NCBI GenBank assembly: GCA_016716745.1
Contig: JADJVD010000006.1
Span: forward strand, 186,001 to 250,000
Reading direction: 5' to 3'
DNA: 64,000 nucleotides
From: Hyphomicrobiales bacterium
GTDB lineage: Bacteria; Pseudomonadota; Alphaproteobacteria; Rhizobiales; Beijerinckiaceae
This document shows positions 55,440-63,961 of this stretch, one piece after another (within the stretch, counting starts at the first letter, position 1; every line of letters starts with the position of its first letter). Under the pieces are notes generated by a model that saw nothing but the letters and a program-made list of their open reading frames with translations, did not search any database and was not told the origin of the DNA. A program made the translations under genes and the position numbers.

Positions 55440-55598
55440 GCTTTTTGGCTCTGTGTCTGAAGATCGCGCGTGACTTGTGATCGCGTCGGCGCGGCGACGC
55501 TGCGCTCCTGTCACGCCGGCGATAGGTCCTAAAGTGCTGCTCGGGTGTCGCGGCGTCGCCCCGCCAGCGCGCGGTTCCTGTCGGCGACGCTTCGCGGC

Positions 55599-56486
55599 TC
55601 AGCCGGCGGCGCGAACGAACTCTGCGATTCGCGCGATCGTCGGGGCGTCGGCCAGCAGCGGCGCGTGGCCCTGTCCGGCGACGGTCAAGGTGGTGAGGCG
55701 CGGATGCCGCGCCGCCATCTCGCGCAGCGTGGCGTCCGACAACAGGTCGGACCGCTCCCCGCGAATCGCCAGCACAGGCGCATGGGCCAGCGCCTCGAAC
55801 TGCGGCCAGAATTCGGGCAGCGGCGAATCGAGGTCGAGCGCCTCCAGCGTCTTCGCCAGGCGCGGGTCGTAGCGGGGGACGATCCCGCCGTCGCGCTCCT
55901 GAAACGTCGTCTCCGCGAAGAGCCGCCAGTCCGCCTCGCCGAGCGCGGAAAACTGCGCCTGCATCAGCGTGCGCAGAAGATCGACGGCGTCCGCCATGTC
56001 GCGCGGCGCCGGCAGCTTGCCGACATAGCCGCGAATCCGCATCAGCCCGGCCGCCTCGAGCCGGGGGCCGACATCGTTGAGAACGACCCCGCGCAGCAGC
56101 GTCGGGCGCGTCGCTCCGAACAGCATGGCGTGCAACCCGCCGCGCGAGGTTCCGACGACGATCGCCTCGGCGACCTCCAGCGCGTCGCAGACCGCGAGAA
56201 TGTCGGCGTTCTCGGTCGCCATCTCGTAGCGCCCGTCGGGATCGAGATCCGACAGGCCGCGCCCGCGATAGTCGAGCGCGACGACGCGGCGCGGCGCGCC
56301 GGCCGCGCCTTCGCTCAGCGCCCGCGCCAGCGGGTCGAAGTCGGCGGATGTGCGGGCGAGGCCCGGCAGGCAGAGCACCGGCGCGCCGGCGCGCCCGGCG
56401 CCATAGACGCTCGCATGAAGCCGGACGCCGTCGGGCGCCGTGACGAATCGACTTTCGAAGGCGCTGTCGCGCTCCGGCTCGCTCAT
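55599..56486 (-). CDS. Alpha/beta hydrolase
   Basis: The 295-residue protein has the alpha/beta hydrolase fold with oxyanion region VLCLPGLARTSADFDPLARA, VVALDYRGRGLSDLD, the nucleophile elbow VVGTSRGGLHAML (Ser), a late acid around AIRGERSDLLSDATL and the catalytic His in VAGQGHAPLLAD. No signal peptide. Family members are esterases, lactonases or C-C hydrolases, and the substrate cannot be told. It is convergent with the porin. Confidence 0.9.
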   Translation of the reverse strand: MSEPERDSAFESRFVTAPDGVRLHASVYGAGRAGAPVLCLPGLARTSADFDPLARALSEGAAGAPRRVVALDYRGRGLSDLDPDGRYEMATENADILAVCDALEVAEAIVVGTSRGGLHAMLFGATRPTLLRGVVLNDVGPRLEAAGLMRIRGYVGKLPAPRDMADAVDLLRTLMQAQFSALGEADWRLFAETTFQERDGGIVPRYDPRLAKTLEALDLDSPLPEFWPQFEALAHAPVLAIRGERSDLLSDATLREMAARHPRLTTLTVAGQGHAPLLADAPTIARIAEFVRAAG

Positions 56487-56558
56487 TCGTCCCCCCGGCG
56501 TCCGTGGGCTGCGGCCGCCAAAGCGCCGCCGCAGCCGGGTGTCGATTGCGTTCCCAGA

Positions 56559-56927
56559 TTACTTCGCGTGGGCTTTCAGCCAAGTCGTCATCCAGGCGAT
56601 CTCCTGCTCCTGCGCCTTGATGATCTCCTGCGCCAGCTTGCGCACCTCCGCGTCCTTGCCGTGCGCGAGCACGACCTTGGCCATGTCGATCGCGCCCTGA
56701 TGATGCGGGATCATGCCGCGCACGAAGTCGACGTCGGCGTCGCCGGTGAATACGATGGCCATGTTCCTGTGCATCTTCGTGTTGGCGTCCTCGAACGCCT
56801 TGGTCGAGGCGCTGGCCCCGGCCGTCGCCGGCGCGCCATGGCCGGCGTGCCCGGCCGGTTGCTGCGCCAGAGCGGGCGCCAGAGAGAGGGCGAGGGCGGT
56901 CGCGCCCGCGAGAATCAGACGGTTCAT
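56559..56927 (-). CDS. DUF305 family secreted protein
   Basis: The 122-residue protein has a signal peptide (RLILAGATALALSLAPALAQ) and a four-helix DUF305 core with MHRNMAIVFTGDADVDFVRG, the HH motif GMIPHHQGAIDMAKVVLAHG, and an end EQEIAWMTTWLKAHAK. DUF305 proteins are periplasmic, often encoded with copper-resistance genes, and the His/Met residues suggest metal binding. A short HAGHG linker is also His-rich. The ATG at 56927 has GGAGA seven bases upstream. Confidence 0.88.
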   Translation of the reverse strand: MNRLILAGATALALSLAPALAQQPAGHAGHGAPATAGASASTKAFEDANTKMHRNMAIVFTGDADVDFVRGMIPHHQGAIDMAKVVLAHGKDAEVRKLAQEIIKAQEQEIAWMTTWLKAHAK

Positions 56928-56994
56928 ATCGGTCTCCATGCGCGGCGCGTGTCGCCGCCGCGTCGATTCGATGGGAAAGGATAGGATGCGGCGA

Positions 56995-57318
56995 TCAGGC
57001 CGGTTTGGGCGGCCGGTCGAGCCGATCCGCCGCGCGGCCTTCGGGCGTCGGCGCGCCGACGGCGAGAGGCCGCAGGATGGACGGGCCGGCTCGCTCCGGC
57101 TGCGCGGCAGCCTCGACGAGGCAGCCGGCGCAATGCAGCGCGCAGGCGAGCCGCGCGAGCACGCCGTCGCGGTGGCCGTCGGGGCCCGTCGGCGCCTGAG
57201 TTTCGTGGCAGGGCGGCGGCGCGGCGCCCGCGGCCTGCGCGCCAACGGTCCAGGAGCTGGCCACCAGCGCGGCGGCGAGCAGGAGCGGCAACAGCAGGAG
57301 GCGGCGCAGACGGTTCAT
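56995..57318 (-). CDS. Small secreted Cys/His protein upstream of DUF305 gene
   Basis: The 107-residue protein has a signal peptide (LLLLPLLLAAALVASSWTVG) and a mature part with PPPCHETQAP and LACALHCAGCLVE, a four-Cys, two-His pattern like the metal-handling DUF2946/CopL-type small proteins. The C-terminus ends RPPKPA. It is followed by the DUF305 gene 67 bases later on the same strand. Together they may form a copper-responsive pair, but no copper oxidase or exporter is nearby. Exact family unsure. Confidence 0.65.
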   Translation of the reverse strand: MNRLRRLLLLPLLLAAALVASSWTVGAQAAGAAPPPCHETQAPTGPDGHRDGVLARLACALHCAGCLVEAAAQPERAGPSILRPLAVGAPTPEGRAADRLDRPPKPA

Positions 57319-57371
57319 CGCGAGCGATTGCCGCTCCGCAAGATGGCGAAATTGCGTCACCGCCTATTGCG

Positions 57372-59612
57372 TCACCGCTTGCGACGCAGATCGTCCTGGA
57401 TCAGCAGCGCGCTGCGCTCGCCGAGGCGGGCGCGGTAGACCTGCAGATTCTCCATGATCTTCTGCACATAGTCGCGCGTCTCCGAGAACGGGATGCGCTC
57501 GATCCAGTCGACAGGGTCGACCGCCGGATCGCGCGGATCGCCATAGGCGGCGATCCACTGCTTCACCCGCCCGCCGCCGGCGTTGTAGGCGGCGAAGGTC
57601 AGGATGTAGGAGCCGCTCTGCTCGCCGAGCAGATCGCCGAGATGCGCCGCGCCGAGTTGCGCGTTGAAGGCGGGGTCGGAAAGGAGGCGTCGCTCGTCGA
57701 AGGCGACGCCCGCCCGTTCGGCGGTGCGCCGGGCGGTGGCGGTCAGCATCTGCATCAGCCCCTTGGCGCCGGCATGGCTGACGACGTCGGTCTGGAACGC
57801 GCTCTCCTGCCGGGCGATGGAATAGACGATCGCCTTCTCGGCCGAGGCGCCGACGGCCTGATAGTCGGGCACGCCGAAGATGGGGAAGGCGGCCTCGTCC
57901 AGCGGCGCGCCGCGCTGCGTGGCGAGCTTGCCCAGAATGAGCAGGGCCCGCGCGTCGCGCTGGTGGCGCAGCACCTCGCCGATGGCGGCGACGTCCTCCT
58001 CGCTCGAGCCGCCGCGCGCCGCATCCGCCGCCAGCGGCAGGGCGAGCTGCTTCTCGCCGATGGAATAGAGAAGCTCGACGACGCGGGCGACGTCGCTCTC
58101 GCGCGTCGGCGCGGGCGCGATGCGCAGCGGCAGGTCGTCCCAGTCCAGCCGGGCGCGCGCGAGCTGCCCGTAGAAGGATGTGCCGTTGCCGGCCGCGCGG
58201 CGGAAATGGGCGAGCGCGGCGCGGTCGTCGCCAAGCTGCTCGGCGGCGCGGCCCTGCCAATAGGCCGCGCGGGCGATGGATTGCGGCGACTCGGCGGCCG
58301 CGGCGGCGCGGTCGAAATGGATCTTGGCGAGGCGCGCGTCGCCGGCGCCGCCGTCGAGGAACCGCAGGGCGATCCAGCCGGCGTGGAATTCCGCCTCGAC
58401 CTTCCAGCGCGAGCTTTGAGCGGAATGGCCGGCGGCGAGGCGATAGGCGGTCGCCGCCTCGCCCGCGTCGAGCAGCTTGCGCGCGACGATGCGCCGCTCG
58501 GTCCACCATGCGTCGCCGTCGATCAGCGCGGCGGCTTCGCGCGGCGCCGTTTCGATCATCGCCGCAGCCTCGGCGAATTTTTGCGCGCGGCGCAATTTCT
58601 GAGCCCGGGCAAAGATCAGGCCCGGATCGGCCTGCAACTCCTTCGGCACGGCGGCGATGGCGGCGTCGGCGGCGGCTGTCCCCTCGTCGTTCGTCAGCGC
58701 CCGCGCCTTGGCGAGCTTGGCGACGTCCGCCCCGGCGAGGGCGGCCGCGCGCATGGCGGGCGCGTTCTTCTCGTCGTAGAGCAGCCGGTCGGCGCGATAT
58801 TTGTGGTCGGCGCGGGTCAGAAGGTGGCCGAATTCGCGCAGCAGCGCCTGCTCCATGGCGGGCCCGAGATCGTCCTGACGCCAAACGGCGGCGACGGCGG
58901 AAGCGGCGTCGGTCGTGCGGCCCTCGTCGACAGCCACGCGCGCCAGCGCAAGCTTGCCGGCCGACGTCAGCGGCGCGCGCCGGGCGAAGACGCTCTTGAT
59001 CAGCGCCGCCTGCTTGCGGTCGCCGTAAAGCGACTCCTCGGCCCGCTTCGCCAGCCAGTCGGCCGAAGGCCAGCCGGGATTGCGCGCCAGAAACCCGACG
59101 ATCCGGTCATAGCCGGCCGGGCGCGGCTGAAGCCGCAGCGCCGCCCATTCCAGCGCGGTCCGCGCGACGGGATCGGAAAAGCGCCGGCCCGCCTCGTCGC
59201 CGGCCGCCAGATCGCCCTTGCGATACAGCGCCACGACCTGACGCATGGCGTCGGCGTCGAGCGCCAGCGGCAACGCCTCGTCCTCGACGGTCGGCAGCGT
59301 CACGCCGGGCAGGGCGAACTCTGCGCGCGGCGGGGCGATCTGCGGCGCGCCGGCCTGCGGCGCGTAGGCGAGCGCGCCCGCCGGCGCCGCGGCGAAGGGC
59401 GGGGCGGCGGGAAAGGCCGGCGGCCGCGCCGCCTTTAGCGCGCCATACGGCACGTCCGGCGGCAGCGAGGCGGTCACGTCCTCGCGGGCGACGGCCGGCC
59501 GCGCCTCGTGCGTCTTCGAGGGGGAGGCGAAATAATACAGGCCGGCGACCGCCGGAACGACGAGCAAAGCGATCATGGCGGCGCCCCGGCCAGCGCGGTT
59601 GTGCGCGAACAT
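57372..59612 (-). CDS. Soluble lytic murein transglycosylase (Slt70-like)
   Basis: The 746-residue protein has an N-terminal membrane anchor/signal (MIALLVVPAVAGLYYFASPS), a Pro/Ala-rich linker, a long alpha-superhelical U-domain (about residues 120-560) and a C-terminal SLT domain. In the latter, IARQESAFQTDVVSHAGAKG carries the catalytic Glu, with LMQMLTATARRTAE and FAAYNAGGGRVKQWI following. It cleaves peptidoglycan glycan strands with formation of 1,6-anhydroMurNAc. The ATG at 59612 is used here; a GTG at 59618 has the better spaced AAGGAGAG. Confidence 0.9.
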   Translation of the reverse strand: MFAHNRAGRGAAMIALLVVPAVAGLYYFASPSKTHEARPAVAREDVTASLPPDVPYGALKAARPPAFPAAPPFAAAPAGALAYAPQAGAPQIAPPRAEFALPGVTLPTVEDEALPLALDADAMRQVVALYRKGDLAAGDEAGRRFSDPVARTALEWAALRLQPRPAGYDRIVGFLARNPGWPSADWLAKRAEESLYGDRKQAALIKSVFARRAPLTSAGKLALARVAVDEGRTTDAASAVAAVWRQDDLGPAMEQALLREFGHLLTRADHKYRADRLLYDEKNAPAMRAAALAGADVAKLAKARALTNDEGTAAADAAIAAVPKELQADPGLIFARAQKLRRAQKFAEAAAMIETAPREAAALIDGDAWWTERRIVARKLLDAGEAATAYRLAAGHSAQSSRWKVEAEFHAGWIALRFLDGGAGDARLAKIHFDRAAAAAESPQSIARAAYWQGRAAEQLGDDRAALAHFRRAAGNGTSFYGQLARARLDWDDLPLRIAPAPTRESDVARVVELLYSIGEKQLALPLAADAARGGSSEEDVAAIGEVLRHQRDARALLILGKLATQRGAPLDEAAFPIFGVPDYQAVGASAEKAIVYSIARQESAFQTDVVSHAGAKGLMQMLTATARRTAERAGVAFDERRLLSDPAFNAQLGAAHLGDLLGEQSGSYILTFAAYNAGGGRVKQWIAAYGDPRDPAVDPVDWIERIPFSETRDYVQKIMENLQVYRARLGERSALLIQDDLRRKR

Positions 59613-59799
59613 GCTCACTCGATCGTCTCTCCTTCGCGTTGCCGAAGCCTTAACCATGCCGGAATCGACACGCGCCCGGCCGCGGGGCTTTCCTCGCGGT
59701 CGGGCAGTCGGTATGTCTACCCGCCACGAAATCCAGCCAGCCGATTGCGGCGGCCTCGGGGCGCCGCCCCGTCGCAGGAAGCGCACGACAGGTCACGAC

Positions 59800-60843
59800 A
59801 TGACGAAGACGTCTCTGAAGCTCCGCGGTTCGATGCCTGCGCTCGTCACCCCGTTCCGGGACGGCAAGATTGACGAGGCGGCCTTCCGCGCGCTGATCGA
59901 CTGGCAGATCGAGCAGGGCTCGACCGGCCTCGTCCCGGTCGGCACGACGGGCGAAAGCCCGACGCTGAGCCATGAGGAGCATCACCGCGTCGTCGAGATC
60001 TGCGTCGATCAGGCGAGGGGCCGCGTGCCGGTCATCGCCGGGGCGGGCTCCAACGCCACCGACGAGGCGGTCGACCTCGCCCGCCACGCCGAAAAGGCCG
60101 GCGCCGACGCCGTGCTCGTCGTCACGCCCTATTACAACAGGCCGACGCAGGAGGGCATGTACCGCCATTTCAAGGCGGTGAACGACGCCATCGGCCTGCC
60201 CATCGTCATCTACAACATTCCCCCGCGCTCGGTCGTCGACATGTCGGTCGACACGATGAAGCGGCTCTACGAGCTGAAGAACATCGCCGGCGTGAAGGAC
60301 GCGACGGCCAATCTGGCGCGCGTCTCGCTCCAGCGCATGGCGATGGGGCCGGACTTCGTCCAGCTCTCGGGCGAGGACATGACGGCGCTCGCCTACATGG
60401 CCGCCGGCGGCCACGGCTGCATTTCGGTCGTCGCCAATGTCGCGCCCAAGCCCTGCGCCGACCTGATGGCCTGCTGCCTGTCCGGCGACTACGCCGGCGC
60501 GCTGGCGGTGCAGGACCGGCTCGCCCCGCTGCACAACGCGATCTTCCTCGAGCCCGGCCTCGCCGGCGCCAAGCACGGCCTGTCGATCCTCGGCAAGACG
60601 AGCGAAGAGGTGCGCCTGCCGCTGATCCCGGTGACCGAGCCGACCGGCAAGGCCATCCGCTCGGCGATGGTCCATGCGGGTCTGATCAACGGCTGCCCCC
60701 CGCCGGGCCCGCCGGCCCGCGCGCCCGGGGCCCCGGCCCGGCGGGGGGGGGCCGGGGGGGCATGGTATCACCCCCGCATTTCCGCATGCAGGACGAGGCG
60801 GAGATCGTCGAGATCGTCCGCAAACATTCGCTCGGGCTGCTGA
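59800..60843 (+). CDS. dapA: 4-hydroxy-tetrahydrodipicolinate synthase, normal stop missing
   Basis: DapA condenses pyruvate and aspartate semialdehyde in lysine/diaminopimelate synthesis. Residues 1-298 are a typical family member: GSMPALVTPFRDGKIDEAAF, VGTTGESPTLSHEEH, VVTPYYNRPTQEGMYRHFKA, the Schiff-base Lys in NIAGVKDATANLARV and the end RSAMVHAGLING. Homologues stop about here. Here the frame runs on through a pure G/C stretch for another 49 codons, overlapping the next gene by 82 bases, with low-complexity Pro/Ala/Arg sequence. The extension is probably an artefact (see findings). Confidence 0.93.
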   Translation: MTKTSLKLRGSMPALVTPFRDGKIDEAAFRALIDWQIEQGSTGLVPVGTTGESPTLSHEEHHRVVEICVDQARGRVPVIAGAGSNATDEAVDLARHAEKAGADAVLVVTPYYNRPTQEGMYRHFKAVNDAIGLPIVIYNIPPRSVVDMSVDTMKRLYELKNIAGVKDATANLARVSLQRMAMGPDFVQLSGEDMTALAYMAAGGHGCISVVANVAPKPCADLMACCLSGDYAGALAVQDRLAPLHNAIFLEPGLAGAKHGLSILGKTSEEVRLPLIPVTEPTGKAIRSAMVHAGLINGCPPPGPPARAPGAPARRGGAGGAWYHPRISACRTRRRSSRSSANIRSGC

Positions 60844-61382
60844 TCACGACCGGCGCCGGCGGGCTGATGGCGGACCCGATTCCGTTCCTCTATTTCGAGG
60901 GACCGCCGCGCCGCCTCGTCGCCCATCTCGCGCGCGCCAATCCGCAGGTCGCCTCGATCGGCGAGGGCTGCGAGGCGCTGGTCGTGTTTCAGGCCGAGAA
61001 CGCCTACGTCTCGCCCGGCTGGTACGCCGCCAAGCGCGAGCACGGCAAGGTCGTGCCGACATGGAACTATGTGATCGTGCAGGCCAGGGGCCGCGCCCGC
61101 ATTCACGACGACCGGCAATGGCTGCGCACGCAGGTCGGCATGTTGACCGACCAGCACGAGATCGGCCGCGCTGAGCCCTGGGCCGTGCGCGACGCGCCGG
61201 AGGATTTTCTCGCCTCCCAGTTGCGCGGCATTGTCGGCCTGGAGATCGAGATCGAGACGCTCGAAGGCAAGGCGAAACTCTCGCAGAACCGCAGCGAGGC
61301 CGACCGCGCCGGCGTGCGCGAGGGCCTGTCGCAGGAGCCCTTCATCGGCGCGCGGCTGATGGCCTGGCGGCTCGGCGACTGA
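60762..61382 (+). CDS. PaiB-like FMN-binding negative transcriptional regulator
   Basis: The 206-residue protein has the PaiB pattern: SPPHFRMQDEAEIVEIVRKH, GLLITTGAGGLMADPIPFLY, LARANPQ, VVFQAENAYVSPGWYAAKRE, VVPTWNYVIVQARGRARIHD and a C-terminal SQNRSEADRAGVREGL. These split-barrel FMN-binding proteins include Bacillus PaiB, a repressor of sporulation and protease genes; in proteobacteria the role is not defined. The ATG directly follows a run of seven G and one C, in the suspect region before it, so the first residues should be verified. Confidence 0.88.
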   Translation: MVSPPHFRMQDEAEIVEIVRKHSLGLLITTGAGGLMADPIPFLYFEGPPRRLVAHLARANPQVASIGEGCEALVVFQAENAYVSPGWYAAKREHGKVVPTWNYVIVQARGRARIHDDRQWLRTQVGMLTDQHEIGRAEPWAVRDAPEDFLASQLRGIVGLEIEIETLEGKAKLSQNRSEADRAGVREGLSQEPFIGARLMAWRLGD

Positions 61383-61427
61383 CGGGCGCCCCTTCGCAAA
61401 CGGCCCCGGCGACGCTACATCGGGGGC

Positions 61428-61901
61428 ATGGCCGAAAAACCCGCCTCCAATTTCCGCGTCGCCGCCGACAACCGGCAGGCGCGCTATCACTACGAGATCG
61501 GCGAGACCTTCGAGGCCGGCATCGCGCTGACCGGCACCGAGGTGAAGTCGCTGCGCACCGGCAAGGCGACGATCGCGGAGAGCTACGTCTCGCCCGAGAA
61601 GGGCGAGATCTTCCTCATCAACGCGACGATCCCGGAATATCTGCAGGCCAACCGCTTCAATCACGAGCCCAAGCGCCCGCGCAAGCTGCTGCTGCACGCC
61701 AAGGAGATCGACAAGCTCGCCAAGGGCGTCGAGCGCGAGGGCATGACGGTCGTGCCGCTGCGCATCTTCTTCAACGACAAGGGCCGCGCCAAGATTCAGA
61801 TCGCGCTCGCCAAGGGCAAGAAGCTGCACGACAAGCGCGAGACCGAGAAGGCGCGCGACTGGAAGAAGGAGCAGGGCCGCCTGCTGCGTGACAAGGGCTG
61901 A
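61428..61901 (+). CDS. smpB: SsrA-binding protein
   Basis: SmpB brings tmRNA to stalled ribosomes for trans-translation. The 157-residue protein shows RVAADNRQARYHYEIGETFE, AGIALTGTEVKSLRTGKATI, ESYVSPEKGEIFLINATIPE and a basic tail with KKLHDKRETEKARDWKKEQG. Gene order dapA-smpB is shared with many alphaproteobacteria, supporting the identity of both. A short gene follows after 26 bases. Confidence 0.96.
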   Translation: MAEKPASNFRVAADNRQARYHYEIGETFEAGIALTGTEVKSLRTGKATIAESYVSPEKGEIFLINATIPEYLQANRFNHEPKRPRKLLLHAKEIDKLAKGVEREGMTVVPLRIFFNDKGRAKIQIALAKGKKLHDKRETEKARDWKKEQGRLLRDKG

Positions 61902-61927
61902 CGCGCCGCCGGCGAGGAGACAGCGCG

Positions 61928-62158
61928 ATGACGACGACGCCCGATCCGCTGATCTGCGATCTCGTGGAATGGCTCGCCGCCGCCCCGCGCACGCGCGCCG
62001 AGGTCGTGGAGGCCTGGCGCAGCTCCTGCCCGCGCCTGACGATCATCGAGGATGCGATGGAGGGCGGCTCGATCGAGCGCGCCGGCGCCGCCTTCGCGCC
62101 GACGCCGGCCGGACGCGCCCTCGCCGGGCAATTGCGCGCGGCGCGCCGCGAGGCCTGA
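61928..62158 (+). CDS. Conserved small hypothetical protein
   Basis: The 76-residue protein has a helical, soluble look: LICDLVEWLAAAPRTRAEVV and EAWRSSCPRLTIIEDAMEGG. It resembles a small winged-helix-like domain, ending FAPTPAGRALAGQLRAARRE. I know similar short proteins as conserved hypotheticals of Rhizobiales. GAGGAG lies about nine bases before the ATG, and it follows smpB closely, so co-transcription is likely. Function unknown. Confidence 0.75.
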   Translation: MTTTPDPLICDLVEWLAAAPRTRAEVVEAWRSSCPRLTIIEDAMEGGSIERAGAAFAPTPAGRALAGQLRAARREA

Positions 62159-62170
62159 GCGTCGACCGCG

Positions 62171-63076
62171 CTACTGCACCGCCGACGATTCCAGCATGCG
62201 CGCCGGATCGAAACGCTGGAAGCGTTCGCGCATCGTCTCGACCGTCAGCAGCGTGAACACGTCGACGGTCGCGAACTGATGGTCGACCACGGCGCCGTCG
62301 CCGAACGTCGCGCCGAGCCGCAGATAGGCCTTGATCAGCGGCGGCAGCGCCGCCAGCGCCCGCCGTTGCTCGATCTCGCGCATCGGTTGAAGAACGAAGT
62401 CCGCGCGCCGGCCCGCGACGGGCGCGACGCAAAGCGCCGCCGGCGCCGGGGCGGCGTGATGCAGGAAGCTCAGCAGACCGGCATGCGCGCTCGCCTCGCG
62501 GCCGGGAAAGCTCGCGCATCCGATCATCATGTCGATGCGGTGATGGGCGATATAGGCCCACACGCCGCGCCACAGCAGTTCGACGCCTTTCGTCCGGCGA
62601 TAGGCCTGCGCGACGCAGGCGCGGCCGATCTCGACGATGCGCTTGTCGCCGTGCAGCGCCAGCAGCCCGTCGAGGTCGAATTCGTTCTGCGTGCAGAAGC
62701 CGCCGTGAAGACGCGCGATCTCGCCGCGCAGCAAGCGGCACGTCGCGATCACCTTGCGCTTGCGCCGCCCGCTCGCGCCGACGGCCTGCGTGTCGACGAC
62801 GACGATGTGATCGCACAGCGCGTCGAACGGGCAGTATTCCCGCCGCGACAGCCTTTCGCGCAGGGTCGCGACGGCGCCGCCTTCCTCGTAGAATGTCTTG
62901 AACCGGAGACGGCGGGCCTTGCCGATCTCCTTGCGCGTCGCCGCGATGCGTATCTCGAACGCGCCGACGCGCTGGATCAGCGGGCCGAGCCCCGCATTGT
63001 CCATCTCGCGCGCCGGCCGCGCGAGGACCTGTGTTCCGATCTGCGTCGCGCCTGCGGTCTCGTGTCTGTGCGTCAT
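62171..63076 (-). CDS. olsB: L-ornithine N-alpha-acyltransferase (OlsB-like)
   Basis: OlsB transfers a 3-hydroxyacyl group from ACP to ornithine, the first step of ornithine-lipid synthesis. The 301-residue GNAT-type protein has KARRLRFKTFYEEGGAVA, CPFDALCDHIVVVDTQA, RIVEIGRACVAQAYR, MMIGCASFPG and LPPLIKAYLRLGATFGDGAV followed by VDHQFATVDVF. These match the Rhizobium OlsB pattern. It is divergent from a plsC-type gene that should supply the second acylation. Confidence 0.9.
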   Translation of the reverse strand: MTHRHETAGATQIGTQVLARPAREMDNAGLGPLIQRVGAFEIRIAATRKEIGKARRLRFKTFYEEGGAVATLRERLSRREYCPFDALCDHIVVVDTQAVGASGRRKRKVIATCRLLRGEIARLHGGFCTQNEFDLDGLLALHGDKRIVEIGRACVAQAYRRTKGVELLWRGVWAYIAHHRIDMMIGCASFPGREASAHAGLLSFLHHAAPAPAALCVAPVAGRRADFVLQPMREIEQRRALAALPPLIKAYLRLGATFGDGAVVDHQFATVDVFTLLTVETMRERFQRFDPARMLESSAVQ

Positions 63077-63202
63077 CGATTCGCCCCCCGGATCGCAGGG
63101 CAGGTTGGGCAAGGCGCGGCGAAGCCTTCGTGACGGATCGACGACGGCGCCGTCACTGAACCGTCGCGCGGCCGTCACGCGCGCGAGAGACGGAAGGTCG
63201 AA

Positions 63203-63961
63203 ATGCGGCGCATGACGATCCTTCGCGCCGCGCTGATTCCCGTCGTGCTGTCGACCTATGTGCTGATGGCCATTCCGGTCGAGCGGCTTGTGGCGCGCCG
63301 GGCGCCGGCGGCGCGCGGCTGGACTTCGCCCTGGCTCGCGCGCCTGCTTCTGGCTCTGTTGCGCATTCGCGTCGAGGCGAGCGGGCTCGACGCGCTGCGC
63401 GCCGGAACGCTCGTCGTCGCCAATCATGTGTCGTGGATCGACATTCTCGTCATCGCGTCGCTGCGGCCGATGCGCTTTCTCGCCAAGGCGGAGGTCGGCC
63501 GCTGGCCGCTCGTCGCCGCCGTCGCGCGGGCGCAAGGAACGATCTTCGTCGACCGCGCGCGTCGCCGTTCGATCCTGCCGGCGAATGCGGCGATCGCGGC
63601 GGCGCTGGCGGCGGGCGATGTCGTCGTCGTCTTTCCCGAGGGAACGACCGGCGCCGGGGACGAGGCGCTGCCGTTTCGCTCCTCGCATCTGCAACCGGTC
63701 TGCGACGCGCGGCCGGCGTCGAAGCGCATCGTCCCGCTCGCACTGCGTTACGACAATTCGCGCGCCGCCTGGCTCGGCGACGCGACGCTTCTGCCGCATC
63801 TGTGGGAGATGCTTCGCGCGCCGCCGTCGGTCTGTTGCGCGGTCTTTGGCGCCGCGCGCGACATCGAGCCCGGCGTCTCCCGCAAGCGCCTCGCGCGCCT
63901 GATGCAGGATCAGGTCGCGCGCCTTGCGTCGGAGCGGGAGAAGCCCTCGCTCAGCCCTTAG
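63203..63961 (+). CDS. olsA: 1-acyl-sn-glycerol-3-phosphate acyltransferase family (OlsA-like)
   Basis: The 252-residue membrane-associated acyltransferase has an N-terminal hydrophobic segment and the PlsC motifs NHVSWIDILVIASL (H-x4-D), FLAKAEVGRWPL, GTIFVDR and VVVFPEGTTGAGDEALPF. OlsA adds a fatty acyl group to lyso-ornithine lipid; PlsC paralogues act on lysophosphatidate. Pairing with olsB 126 bp away favours OlsA. The stop overlaps the end of the opposite-strand gene by 11 bases. Confidence 0.88.
   Translation: MRRMTILRAALIPVVLSTYVLMAIPVERLVARRAPAARGWTSPWLARLLLALLRIRVEASGLDALRAGTLVVANHVSWIDILVIASLRPMRFLAKAEVGRWPLVAAVARAQGTIFVDRARRRSILPANAAIAAALAAGDVVVVFPEGTTGAGDEALPFRSSHLQPVCDARPASKRIVPLALRYDNSRAAWLGDATLLPHLWEMLRAPPSVCCAVFGAARDIEPGVSRKRLARLMQDQVARLASEREKPSLSP

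Noticed and set aside
57364..59438. Long frames opposite and alongside the lytic transglycosylase gene
   Set aside because: They lack family motifs and are compositional shadows of an Ala-rich gene.
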